DNA from: DATIRA01 sp964553405 | GTDB lineage: Bacteria; Pseudomonadota; Gammaproteobacteria; Steroidobacterales; Steroidobacteraceae | DNA length: 64,000 nt | Direction: 5' to 3' | Assembly: GCA_964553405.1 (NCBI GenBank) | Contig: CAZKLS010000003.1 | Location: forward strand, 1-64,000 | Part shown: positions 9,115 through 17,656 of the stretch, in pieces | Position numbering within the stretch: the first letter of the stretch is position 1 | Layout of the letters: every line of letters begins with the position of its first letter | The notes under the pieces: generated by a model | Database searches by the model: none | Seen by the model: only the letters and a program-made list of their open reading frames with translations | Told to the model about the DNA's origin: nothing | Program-made: the position numbers and the translations under genes

Positions 9115-10218
9115 GTGAAACGCAGGACGATTCTGAAGGCGGCGGTCGCCGGAGGCGCGGCCGCGCTCGCCGCGCCCGCGATCTCGAAGGGACTGATCGA
9201 GTGGCGCATGGTGACCAGCTGGCCCAAGGGACTGCCCGGGCTCGGCACCGGTGCCGAGCGGCTCGCGGCGAACATCACCGCGATGAGCGGCGGCCGGCTG
9301 ACGATCAAGGTGTTCGCGGCCGGCGAGCTGGTGCCGGCGCTGGAGTGCTTCGGCGCGGTCGCGAACGGCACCGCGCAGCTCGGCCACGACGCGGCCTACT
9401 ACCACACCGGCAAGTCCGAGGGCTGCCCGTTCTTCACGACGTTTCCGTTCGGCTTCACGGCCGCGGAAATGGACGCCTGGGTCAGGTACGGCAACGGCCA
9501 GGCGCTCTGGGACGAGCTCTACGCGCCGTTCGGCGTGCGCGCGTTTCACGCCGGCAGCACGGGCACCCAGATGCTGGGCTGGTTCCGGCGCGAGATCCAC
9601 TCGCTCGAGGACTTGAAGGGCCTGAAGTTCCGTGCGCCCGGTAACCAGGGCCGCGTGCTGCAGAAGCTCGGCGTCACGCCGGTGACGTTGCCGGGCGGCG
9701 AGATCTTTCCGGCCCTGCAGTCCGGCGCGATCGATGCCGCTGAGTGGATCGGGCCGTACAACGACCTCGCCCTCGGCTTCTACCAGGTGTGCAAGTACTA
9801 CTACGCGCACGGGTACCACGAGCCCGGCCCGAACCTCCAGTTGATGATCAACGAGCGCGCCTGGCAGTCGCTGACTCCGGAGCTGCGGGCGATCGTCCGC
9901 ACGGCCGCCGAGGCCGCGACCGGCGACATGCTGGCCGAATACAACGCCCGTTCCGGGCCGGCGCTGCGTACGCTGGTCAAGGACCACGGCGTGGTCGTGC
10001 GCGGGTTGCCCGAGGACGTGCTGATGGCCTGCGGCGAGAAGTCCAACGAGGTGCTGAACGAGATCTATGCCGCCGACACGTCGCCGGGGCACATCGTGCG
10101 GCGCATCATCGAGGACTTCCTGGCGTTCAGGAAGGACATCATCCCCTGGACGCGGATCGGCGAGCAGGCCTACCTGAACGCGCGGCGGCTGCCGTTCGAG
10201 TTCCGTCTGGACCAGTAG
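9115..10218 (+). CDS. TRAP transporter substrate-binding protein (TakP/lactate-type DctP)
   Basis: Periplasmic solute receptor of a TRAP transporter, 367 residues. The N-terminus KRRTILKAAVAGG is a twin-arginine signal, so it is exported folded. TSWPKG with GxGTGA, AGELVPALECF and EWIGPYNDLALGFY match the subfamily that binds 2-oxo acids or lactate through a cation (TakP and the Thermus lactate receptor are known members); the exact ligand is inference. GTG at 9115 is chosen over GTG 9088 because AGGCGGGGG ends 5 bases before it and it puts the RR motif at the N-terminus. The gene converges on the permease genes, with only 24 bases between its stop and that of dctM, an uncommon arrangement. 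Confidence 0.9.
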   Translation: MKRRTILKAAVAGGAAALAAPAISKGLIEWRMVTSWPKGLPGLGTGAERLAANITAMSGGRLTIKVFAAGELVPALECFGAVANGTAQLGHDAAYYHTGKSEGCPFFTTFPFGFTAAEMDAWVRYGNGQALWDELYAPFGVRAFHAGSTGTQMLGWFRREIHSLEDLKGLKFRAPGNQGRVLQKLGVTPVTLPGGEIFPALQSGAIDAAEWIGPYNDLALGFYQVCKYYYAHGYHEPGPNLQLMINERAWQSLTPELRAIVRTAAEAATGDMLAEYNARSGPALRTLVKDHGVVVRGLPEDVLMACGEKSNEVLNEIYAADTSPGHIVRRIIEDFLAFRKDIIPWTRIGEQAYLNARRLPFEFRLDQ

Positions 10219-10242
10219 CGCCGCGGGTCTGCGGTTCCCGGC

Positions 10243-11808
10243 TCACTCGGGCAGCAGATCCTCGAAATCATCCTGGTAGGGCGGGTTGCGACCCGGCGAG
10301 GGATCCTCGAGCAGGTCGCTGAAGTCGTCCGCCACCGGCGAGCCGGCGGGTGCGACCGCCGCACCGTCGTCATCGGGACGCTCGATCGCCGACGCCGACG
10401 CCGACGCCGGCGCCTGCGCCGCGAACAGCTTCTCCGGCAGCCGGGTCGCCATGCCGGGCGCGAGCCACAGCAGCGCGATGGCCAGCAACTGCAGGCCCAC
10501 GAACGGCACGACGCCGCGGTAGATGTCGATCGTCCGCAGCAGGCCCTCCGCGACGCCGCGGAGGTAGAACAGCGCGAAGCCGAACGGTGGCGTCAGGAAG
10601 CTCGCCTGCAGGTTCATGCCGATCATCACGCCGAGCCAGACCGGGTCCACGCCGAGCTTGATCAGGGCCGGGGCGGCGATCGGCACCACGATGAAGATGA
10701 TCTCGAACGTATCGAGGAAGAATCCCAGCACGAAGATCACCAGCATCACGGCCAGCACCGCGGAGGCGACTCCGCCTGGCATCGAGGCCAGCGCATCGTG
10801 CACGAGGTTCTCGCCGCCGAGCCCCCTGAAGACAAGGCTGAACACGCTCGCGCCCAGCAGGATCACGAAAATCATCGAGGTGATGCTGAGCGTCGAGCGC
10901 ATCACCTCGCGCAGGATCGCCAGGTTGAAGCGGCGCTTCGTCGCGGCGAGCGCCATCGCGCCGACCGCGCCGACCGAGGCGGACTCGGTCGGCGTCGCGA
11001 TCCCGGCCAGGATCGAGCCCAATACCGCGAGCATCAGCAGCAGCGGCGGAACGAGCGCCCCGAGCACCCGGCCGGCGAGACCGGAGCGGCGCTCGTCGCT
11101 CATCTCGAGCGGCGGGCACGAGCGAGGAGCCGCGATCGACTTGAACAAAATCCAGGCGCAGTACAGCCCCACCAGCAGCAGTCCGGGAATCATCGCGCCG
11201 GCGAACAGCTGGCCGACCGAGATCGGCTCCGGGGCCAGGTTGCCGAGGTCCAGCTGTGCCTGCTGATTGGCGCCCTGCAGGATGTCGCCGACGAAGATCA
11301 GCACCGTGGACGGCGGGATGATCTGTCCCAGCGTCCCCGAGGCGCAGATCGTGCCGGCCGCGAGCCTCCGGTCGTAGCCGGCCCGCATCATCGCGGGCAG
11401 CGACAGCAGGCCCATCGTGACCACGGTGGCGCCGACGATGCCGGTGGACGCCGCGAGCAGCGCACCGACGATCACGACCGAGTAGCCGAGACCGCCGCGC
11501 ATCGAGCCGAACAGCTCGCCCATCGTCGTCAGCAGCGCCTCCGCGATCTTCGAGCGCTCCAGCATCACGCCCATGAATACGAACAGCGGTACCGCGACCA
11601 GCGTCTCGTTGGTCATCGTGCCGAAGTAGCGCCCGACCAGCGCCGAGAGGATCGTCAGGTCGAAGACGCCGAGCACCGTGCCGAGACCGGCGAAGACCAG
11701 GCCGACGCCGGCCAGCGTGAAGGCGACGGGATAGCCCGCGAGCACCGCGCCGATCGTGGCGAGGAACATCGCCACGGCCAGTGCCTCGCCGGTCAGCTGC
11801 GCATTCAC
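10243..11808 (-). CDS. dctM: TRAP transporter large permease (DctM) with acidic C-terminal extension
   Basis: 521 residues, about 12-13 hydrophobic segments; the sodium-coupled channel subunit of the TRAP system. Recognised by GQIIPPSTVLIFVGD, TPTESASVGAVGA and FLTPPFGFALFYLRG. It starts at GTG 11808, overlapping the dctQ stop in a GTGA junction, so the two are translationally coupled. After the last membrane segment (about residue 450) there is a soluble tail with an Ala-Ser run and two copies of an acidic motif, DDFSDLLEDP and, at the very end, DDFEDLLPE. DctM proteins usually stop just after the last helix, so the tail is an addition. Longer frames reaching 12300 are read-through into dctQ. 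Confidence 0.9.
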   Translation of the reverse strand: MNAQLTGEALAVAMFLATIGAVLAGYPVAFTLAGVGLVFAGLGTVLGVFDLTILSALVGRYFGTMTNETLVAVPLFVFMGVMLERSKIAEALLTTMGELFGSMRGGLGYSVVIVGALLAASTGIVGATVVTMGLLSLPAMMRAGYDRRLAAGTICASGTLGQIIPPSTVLIFVGDILQGANQQAQLDLGNLAPEPISVGQLFAGAMIPGLLLVGLYCAWILFKSIAAPRSCPPLEMSDERRSGLAGRVLGALVPPLLLMLAVLGSILAGIATPTESASVGAVGAMALAATKRRFNLAILREVMRSTLSITSMIFVILLGASVFSLVFRGLGGENLVHDALASMPGGVASAVLAVMLVIFVLGFFLDTFEIIFIVVPIAAPALIKLGVDPVWLGVMIGMNLQASFLTPPFGFALFYLRGVAEGLLRTIDIYRGVVPFVGLQLLAIALLWLAPGMATRLPEKLFAAQAPASASASAIERPDDDGAAVAPAGSPVADDFSDLLEDPSPGRNPPYQDDFEDLLPE

Positions 11809-12383
11809 GGAGCGCGCTCCCGTGCCGGACCGTCGGGGCTGCGATCGGTGACCCGTTGCCCGTCGCGATCGGGCATCTCTCGACCGCAGAGAAACAGCGC
11901 TCGCCGGGCGATCAGTGCGAGTCCCTGCAGGAACAGCACGGCGCAGAAGACCCACAGCAACGACTTGAGCAGGAACAGCGCCGGCATGCCGTTGGCTGTG
12001 CTCGAGGCCTCGCGGATGCTCCACGAGGCGAGCAGGAACGGCGCCGAAGTGACCGCAATCACCGCGAGCCACGGAAACAGGAAGCCGAGCGTGCCCAGTA
12101 TGTCGATCCACGCCCGCGCGCGCGGCCCCAGCTGCCCGTAGACCACATCGACGTTGACGTGCCCGCGGTGCAGCAGCGTGTAGCCGGCGCCGGCCATGAA
12201 CACCACGGCGTGCTGCCAGACGTACAGCTCCTGCATCCACGGGAACCCGAGGTCGAACCCGTAGCGCAGCACGACGACGGCGAAGCAGGTCAGCACGCAA
12301 CCGAGCGTCAGCCAGGCGACCGTGCGTCCGAGCCAGTCGTTGAATGCGTCGATGCGCCTGACGAAACTCTCGAGTGCGCCCAC
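11805..12383 (-). CDS. dctQ: TRAP transporter small permease (DctQ)
   Basis: 192 residues with four hydrophobic segments, the small membrane subunit that pairs with DctM. WMQELYVWQHAVVFMAGAG and GHVNVDVVYG (around residues 48-80) are the family signature. Starts at GTG 12383, preceded by a GGGGGG tract, and overlaps dctM by 4 bases. The gene pair is transcribed towards the receptor gene dctP on the opposite strand. A hydrophilic tail of about 25 residues follows the last helix. Confidence 0.88.
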   Translation of the reverse strand: MGALESFVRRIDAFNDWLGRTVAWLTLGCVLTCFAVVVLRYGFDLGFPWMQELYVWQHAVVFMAGAGYTLLHRGHVNVDVVYGQLGPRARAWIDILGTLGFLFPWLAVIAVTSAPFLLASWSIREASSTANGMPALFLLKSLLWVFCAVLFLQGLALIARRALFLCGREMPDRDGQRVTDRSPDGPARERAP

Positions 12384-12479
12384 CTGCCCCCCGTGCGGTT
12401 CAGCGCGGATGGTACGGGCTCGGGCCGGGGATTGGCGACGGTATTCGTGTTGTCCCGCGGCTCCGGCCGCGACCGCCCG

Positions 12480-13442
12480 TCAGCCGAGGCCGGACAGGAA
12501 CTCGAGCAACAGCGCGTTCACCTCTGCGGGGCGCTCCTCCGGGGTCCAGTGGCCGGCGCCGGGCAGCAGGACTTTCTTCGTGAGCCCGGGCATCGTCTGC
12601 TCGAGATTCTCGTAATGCTGGCGTCGGAACAGCACCGAACCGTCGAGATCTCCCGCGACGAACAGCGACGGCTGGTGGATGCGCGCGCCGGCGAGAAACG
12701 CGGTCTGTGCCCAGTTGAAATCGAGATTCCGGTACAGGTTGAGGCCGCCGCGGAACCCGGTCCTCGAGTACTCGTCCGCCGCGAAGTCCAGGTCCAGCTC
12801 GGTGAGCCAGCCCGGCAACCGGTCCGGGAGAGCCATCGAATCCAGCAGGGTCTCGTCCTGCTCGAACATGAATCGCCAGCGCGCCTCGGGTGGGGCGTCG
12901 CCCGAGGCCGAATAGAGCATCATCGCCAGGGACTTTCGGACGTCCGCCTCGAGCTCGGCCTCGGCGAGCCCGGGCTGCTGGAAGTAGAGCTGGTAGAACT
13001 GCCTCTCTCCGGCCAGGTGACGCATCAGCTCGGTCGGCGGCGCGCTCGGACGCGGCGTATAAGGCACGCTCATCAGCACCACCGCCCGGAAGACGTCCGG
13101 CCGCATCAGCGCGCAATGCGCGGCGATCGTCGCGCCCCAGTCGTGTCCGACGATCACGGCCTGCCGTTCGCCGAGCGACTGCACCAGGCCCACCACGTCG
13201 CCGACGAGCTGGAAGATGTTGTAGTCCAGGATCGCGTCCGGCCGGTCCGACTGGCCACAGCCGCGCAGATCCGGCGCGACTGCATGGAAGCCCGCCGTCT
13301 CGAGCGAACGCAACTGGTGACGCCAGGTGTTCCAGGTCTCCGGGAATCCGTGGCACAGCACGACCAGCGGTCCCGTGCCACGCGCTGCGCAGTGCAGCTG
13401 GATGCCGTTCGATTCCACGAACTCGTGACGCTCGATCAGCAT
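12480..13442 (-). CDS. Alpha/beta hydrolase, epoxide hydrolase-like
   Basis: 320-residue cytoplasmic hydrolase. HGFPETW (31-37) holds the oxyanion-hole HGxP motif, GHDWGA (99-104) places Asp101 as the nucleophile, and GAGHWTPEERP near the C-terminus supplies the catalytic His. An Asp nucleophile with HGxP is characteristic of soluble epoxide hydrolases, which open epoxides to diols; some haloalkane dehalogenases share the layout but have a different halide-binding Trp. The cap domain (about 135-235) contains the Tyr residues expected to polarise the epoxide, though I cannot assign them individually. Stands 96 bases upstream of the TRAP 1 permease genes on the same strand; a link is possible but unproven. 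Confidence 0.85.
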   Translation of the reverse strand: MLIERHEFVESNGIQLHCAARGTGPLVVLCHGFPETWNTWRHQLRSLETAGFHAVAPDLRGCGQSDRPDAILDYNIFQLVGDVVGLVQSLGERQAVIVGHDWGATIAAHCALMRPDVFRAVVLMSVPYTPRPSAPPTELMRHLAGERQFYQLYFQQPGLAEAELEADVRKSLAMMLYSASGDAPPEARWRFMFEQDETLLDSMALPDRLPGWLTELDLDFAADEYSRTGFRGGLNLYRNLDFNWAQTAFLAGARIHQPSLFVAGDLDGSVLFRRQHYENLEQTMPGLTKKVLLPGAGHWTPEERPAEVNALLLEFLSGLG

Positions 13443-13542
13443 GTCTGCCGTCCTCGCAAGGCCAAGCGGAGACTCCGAAGGCTACACGCCCGCAGGCGTG
13501 CTGTCAGACGGCCCCACGACGGCGACACCGTGCGGCGGCCCT

Positions 13543-14949
13543 TCAGCGGGCGTCGTCGCGTTCCCCGTCCGGCCGCTGCGGCTCGACGGCCTGCGGTGCG
13601 CTCGCCCTTTCGCTCTGTCCGATCGCCACCGGTCCGTCACCGACCCGTCCCCAGCCGAGGTTGCGGATCTGCTCCGTGCGGACCGGTTCCTCGGCCACGA
13701 CGACGACCAGCCTCATGCCGTCGGTGACGTAGGGGTCGTCCGTCAGGTTGCGGGCCGGGTCCTCGAGCGTCGCGACCGGCGCGCCCGGTACGAACGTGAA
13801 GGCCTCGATTCGATGGCGGATCAGCAGGCTCTCCAGCACGTACTGCCGCGCCTCGTCCACCAGCGGATCGATGATGTGGGTCGTCAGCGTCGGCGACTTC
13901 GTCGTCACCTTGACGCCGATGTCGCGGCTGACCTGCCCGACCCAGATCGACAGACCCCGGAACGTGTACGGCGCCAGCCACAGCCGCATGTGGTTGCGCT
14001 GGGCGAGTGTGAAGCGCGCCCGCTGGAAAGCCAGGTCCTGAGCCCGGCCGAAGACGTACAGGTCGCTGACCGGCGCGTTCGGGTAGCGGCTCCCGGCCAC
14101 CGCCGCCGAGATCTCGCGACGGATCGTCGTCCAGTCGATGCGATGCGTGAACGACCAGCCGCTGTGCGACAGCGACGCCATCACCTGTGAAGGCTTGCCG
14201 ATCAGTACGATATTGAGCGGGTCTCCGGCCCGCTCGCCGGACGCGTTCGTTGCACAGCAGGGAAGCTCCTCGAGCCGCTTGCGCAGTTCGTCTTCGTCCA
14301 GGTCTGGCCGTGCGAACCCGGGGTAGATCGCCGCCGGATCGAGGTCCTCGAAGTCGAAGTGCCCGTCGGGAGTCCGCAGCGGAAACCCGAAACGCCGTAC
14401 CTCGGCCCGGCCATTGATGGTCACCTCCACGTAGCGCCCGCCCTCCGAGCGCGGAACCAGCACATGTCCCTCGTAGGCGAGCCCGGGTTCCAGCTTCGCG
14501 CGCATGGCCAGGTCGCGGAATCGCTGTCTCAGTTGCTCGAGTTCCTCGCCGGAGGTGCCGAAGCGGAACAGATACGCCGCCTCGTCGGCGGTGAAGTAAT
14601 CCGGGTCCACGTACGCGGCCAGCAGCCACAGAACCTTCGTGGTGGCGTTGTCTGCCCGCAGCCAGACGGCCTGCAGGCCCTTGTCCGCGAGGTCGACGCC
14701 GTAGCGCCGCTCAGCCTCGTCGTCCGGCACCAGCCAGGCGGAAACGGTCACGCCGTCGATCGTATGGGTCTGGACTTCGGCGGAGTCATCGCCCGCCACG
14801 GATTGCGCTGCGGTCGCAGCGGCCGGCGCCCGGGGCTCGGGGGACGCGGGGGCCGGCGACGATGCACAGCCCGCGACCAGCAGGGCGCAGGCACAGGCGA
14901 TCAGCATTCCGAAGAACTCGAACGCGTGCTTGGTTCTGTTCGGCATCAT
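13543..14949 (-). CDS. Lipoprotein with LssY C-terminal-type domain
   Basis: 468 residues. The N-terminus has a hydrophobic signal and lipobox LVAGC (Cys28), followed by an Ala/Pro-rich linker, so it should be a membrane-anchored lipoprotein. The segment around residues 300-360 (PVSDLYVFGRAQDLAFQ, RNHMRLW) matches the LssY C-terminal domain, a family of unknown biochemical role that in other proteins is attached to membrane phosphatase or DedA-like domains. Here the domain stands on a lipoprotein without membrane helices. The C-terminal 40 residues are hydrophilic and look disordered. No partner is apparent; the gene precedes the epoxide hydrolase-like gene by about 100 bases. Confidence 0.7.
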   Translation of the reverse strand: MMPNRTKHAFEFFGMLIACACALLVAGCASSPAPASPEPRAPAAATAAQSVAGDDSAEVQTHTIDGVTVSAWLVPDDEAERRYGVDLADKGLQAVWLRADNATTKVLWLLAAYVDPDYFTADEAAYLFRFGTSGEELEQLRQRFRDLAMRAKLEPGLAYEGHVLVPRSEGGRYVEVTINGRAEVRRFGFPLRTPDGHFDFEDLDPAAIYPGFARPDLDEDELRKRLEELPCCATNASGERAGDPLNIVLIGKPSQVMASLSHSGWSFTHRIDWTTIRREISAAVAGSRYPNAPVSDLYVFGRAQDLAFQRARFTLAQRNHMRLWLAPYTFRGLSIWVGQVSRDIGVKVTTKSPTLTTHIIDPLVDEARQYVLESLLIRHRIEAFTFVPGAPVATLEDPARNLTDDPYVTDGMRLVVVVAEEPVRTEQIRNLGWGRVGDGPVAIGQSERASAPQAVEPQRPDGERDDAR

Positions 14950-15073
14950 CGCGGTGGGTCGAAACCTGTCGGTCCTGCCGCCGAAGTCTAACGCGAGCGC
15001 GCCGATTCACAGCGCACCGAGGCGCGGGTTACGCTCGGCCGGACCGGTCACCGATCCGCGACGAGGTAGCGTC

Positions 15074-16048
15074 ATGAACGAATCCGCCGACCTGATCTGC
15101 GCTTACGTCTTCGACGGGCAGGGCGGTGGCCGCGCGCTCGACTGGGACGGCGTGCGCTCGCACCGTCCCGAGGACGGCTGGCTCTGGGTTCACCTGCGGC
15201 GGGATGCGGCGGGCAGTCGCGCATGGCTCGAAGCAGAATCGGGCCTCGACGAGGTGGTATGCGAGGCGCTGCTGTCGAGCGAGTCGCGGCCGCGCTGCGA
15301 AGGCTACGCTGAAAACCTGCTGCTCAGCCTGCGTGGCGTGAACCTGAACCCCGGCGCCGATCCGGAGGACATGGTGGCGCTGGTGCTCTGGGCCGAGGCG
15401 GGCCGGATCGTCAGCGTACGCCGCCGGCGCATCATGGCCGTGGATGCGATCCGGACGTCGATCGCGGAGGGCCGTGCCCCGCGGACGACCGGCGACTTTC
15501 TCGCCGAGCTCTCCGAAGGCCTGGTCGAGCGGATGGGACCGGTCGTCGACGGCCTGGAGGAGGAGGTGGCCGACCTGGAGCAGCAGCTCCTCTCGGGACG
15601 AACCGAGGGTACCCGGACGAAGCTCGCGGACCTGCGGCAGACGGCGATCGCGCTGCGCCGGTACATCGCCCCGCAGCGGGAGGCAATGTCGCGTCTGCTG
15701 ACGCACCAGGCGGACTGGCTCTCGCCGATGGACCGGCGCTGGCTGCGCGAGGTGGCGGACCGGATCACCCGCTACGTCGAGGACCTCGACGCCGTACGGG
15801 AGCGTGCGCAGATCGTGCAGGAGGAGCTCGCGGCCCGCATCTCGGAGCAGATCAACCGCAACATGTACGTGCTGTCGATCGTCGCCGCGGTGTTCCTGCC
15901 GCTCGGCCTGCTGACCGGCTACCTCGGCATCAACGTCGGCGGGATCCCCGGCGTAGACTGGAAATGGTCGTTCGCAGTCGTCGGCCTCGGGCTGGCGGTC
16001 ATCGCGGCGCTGGAGATCTGGCTGTTGCGGCGCCTGAGGTGGATCTAG
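15074..16048 (+). CDS. CorA/ZntB-family divalent cation transporter
   Basis: 324 residues. The N-terminal 250 residues form the cytoplasmic alpha/beta and long-helix funnel (coiled-coil-like stretch VVDGLEEEVADLEQQLL), and the two C-terminal membrane helices surround YLGINVGG (about residues 283-290). GIN at the pore position, instead of the GMN of classic magnesium CorA, is typical of ZntB-like zinc or proton-coupled members. The start ATG 15074 has GAGG 7 bases upstream. Transcribed divergently from the LssY lipoprotein; it converges on the ThDP enzyme. Ion specificity is inferred from the GIN motif only. Confidence 0.88.
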   Translation: MNESADLICAYVFDGQGGGRALDWDGVRSHRPEDGWLWVHLRRDAAGSRAWLEAESGLDEVVCEALLSSESRPRCEGYAENLLLSLRGVNLNPGADPEDMVALVLWAEAGRIVSVRRRRIMAVDAIRTSIAEGRAPRTTGDFLAELSEGLVERMGPVVDGLEEEVADLEQQLLSGRTEGTRTKLADLRQTAIALRRYIAPQREAMSRLLTHQADWLSPMDRRWLREVADRITRYVEDLDAVRERAQIVQEELAARISEQINRNMYVLSIVAAVFLPLGLLTGYLGINVGGIPGVDWKWSFAVVGLGLAVIAALEIWLLRRLRWI

Positions 16049-16091
16049 AGCGGCGGCGGGCCCACGCCCCGGCGGCCGGCCGCGGCCTGAC

Positions 16092-17636
16092 TCAGAGCAT
16101 CGCTTCGATCAGTCGCGGTCCGCGCTGCCTCATCGCCGCGCCGTACTGCGCGAGGAACTCCTCGCTGGTGCCCGCGCGGCTCGCCTCGAGGCCGAGGCCC
16201 TGCGCGATGCGGGTCCAGTCCAGCTCGGGGTCCTGCAGGTCGAGCATCGACGCGGCCTTCGGACCTGCGCCGCTCGCGCCCACACGCTCGAGTTCGACGG
16301 TCAGGATCCGGTAGCTGCGGTTGGCACAGATGACGGCCGTGACGTCGAGATTCTCCCGCGCCATCGTCCACAGCGCCTGCAAGGTGTAGGCGGCGCTGCC
16401 GTCGCCCTCGATGCAGACCACTTTGCGATCCGGGCAGGCGATCGCGGCGCCGACCGCGACCGGAAGCCCCTGCCCGATCGACCCGCCTGCGCAGGGAAGG
16501 TGATCGTGCGGACGGGCGACCGCCATCACCTGCGCGAGCACGAAGCCGAGCGTGATCGACTCGTCGCTGAGCACCGCGTGCTCGGGCGTGAGCCTGGCGA
16601 TGCCCTGCGCCAGCGTGAGCGGGGTCAGTGGTCCCCGGGGCGCTGCCGGCAGATCCAGCGGGACGCGCGCGGGCCTGGGCGGCGTCCCGCCGAGCGCGAG
16701 GTCGAGCGCCTCGAGCGCCTGGACGCCGTCCTCGTGCGGATGCGCGAGCGTCGCGAAGTGGCAGCCCTCGGGTGAACACCAGCTCGGCACGCCCGGGTAG
16801 GCGAAGAAGGACACCGGCGGCCGGGCACCGACCAGCACCAGCTGCTCGATGCCGGCCAGGAACTCGACGATCTGTTCGGCGAAGTAAGGCAGGCGCTCGA
16901 GCGGCACGCGTCCGGCGCCGAGCTCGGTTCGCGGCGCGAACGTATCGCAGAGGAGACGCGCGCCGGTCTTCGCCGCGACCCGACCGGCGGCCTCGAGGCC
17001 GGGTCCTAGCAGCGCCGCGCCACGGACCAGCAGCGCGGTGCGCTTGCCGTTGCCGAGCAGCTTCGCCGTCCCGTCGATCACCTTGCCAGTCACGGCCTGC
17101 GGCGCCAGCCGCGGCAGCGGCGTCGCTGCGTGCGCGGCCTCGTTCCAGGCGCTGTCGGCCGGCAGGATCAGTGTCGCAATCGCGCCGGGCGGGGCGGTTG
17201 CCGCCTGGACGGCCCGCGCGGCATCGGAAGCCACCGTGAGCGCGCTCTTCGACGTGACGATCCAGTTCGAGACCGGCCGCGCAAAACCGACGATGTCGGA
17301 GGTGAGCGGCGCGTCGTACTGCAGGTGAGAGGTGGCGTGGTCGCCGACGATCGCGACCACCGGCGAGGCCGCGCGCCGGGCGTTGTGCAGGTTGGCGAGC
17401 CCGTTCGCGAGCCCAGGGCCCAGGTGCAGCAGCACCGCGGCCGGGCGACCGGCCATGCGGCCGTAGCCGTCGGCCGCCCCGGTCGCTACGCCCTCGAACA
17501 GGCACAGCACCGCACGCATGCCCGGGCTCGAGTCCAGCGCCGCGACGAAGTGCATCTCGGAGGTGCCGGGGTTGCCGAAGCAGACCTCGACGCCGCAGTT
17601 GACCAGCGTGCCGACCAGGGATTGAGCGCCGTTCAT
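16092..17636 (-). CDS. Thiamine diphosphate-dependent enzyme (acetolactate synthase / benzoylformate decarboxylase-like)
   Basis: 514 residues with the three domains of the POX/decarboxylase group. FEGVATGAADGYGRMAG contains the conserved cofactor-activating Glu48; the C-terminal domain has the ThDP-magnesium motif starting GDGSAAYTLQALW and ending in the Asn of ICANRSY. Acts on 2-oxo acids by decarboxylation or carboligation; the size and lack of a regulatory subunit argue against the biosynthetic acetolactate synthase. It lies 20 bases downstream of dctM of TRAP system 2 and reads as the last gene of that operon, so it probably acts on the imported compound. The much longer frame to 18872 is antisense-driven read-through; ATG 17636 gives the canonical N-terminus. 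Confidence 0.85.
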   Translation of the reverse strand: MNGAQSLVGTLVNCGVEVCFGNPGTSEMHFVAALDSSPGMRAVLCLFEGVATGAADGYGRMAGRPAAVLLHLGPGLANGLANLHNARRAASPVVAIVGDHATSHLQYDAPLTSDIVGFARPVSNWIVTSKSALTVASDAARAVQAATAPPGAIATLILPADSAWNEAAHAATPLPRLAPQAVTGKVIDGTAKLLGNGKRTALLVRGAALLGPGLEAAGRVAAKTGARLLCDTFAPRTELGAGRVPLERLPYFAEQIVEFLAGIEQLVLVGARPPVSFFAYPGVPSWCSPEGCHFATLAHPHEDGVQALEALDLALGGTPPRPARVPLDLPAAPRGPLTPLTLAQGIARLTPEHAVLSDESITLGFVLAQVMAVARPHDHLPCAGGSIGQGLPVAVGAAIACPDRKVVCIEGDGSAAYTLQALWTMARENLDVTAVICANRSYRILTVELERVGASGAGPKAASMLDLQDPELDWTRIAQGLGLEASRAGTSEEFLAQYGAAMRQRGPRLIEAML

Positions 17637-17656
17637 GGCCGGTTGACCCCGCGCGG

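Noticed and set aside
8980..10092. Upstream extension of the S9 peptidase frame to 1013 residues
   Set aside because: The extension is antisense to dctP; a clean signal peptide at 8979 defines the start.
10388..10414. Short GACGCC tandem repeat
   Set aside because: Three to four units encode the Ala-Ser linker in the DctM tail; low-complexity coding, not a separate repeat element.
11809..12300. DctQ-DctM fusion protein reading through
   Set aside because: The extension is a different frame of dctQ; GTGA overlap at 11805-11808 gives two separate, canonical proteins.
13485..13500. CACGCC-CGCA-GGCGTG hairpin between the lipoprotein and epoxide hydrolase-like genes
   Set aside because: Only a 6-base stem without T-run; too common at this GC content to be called.
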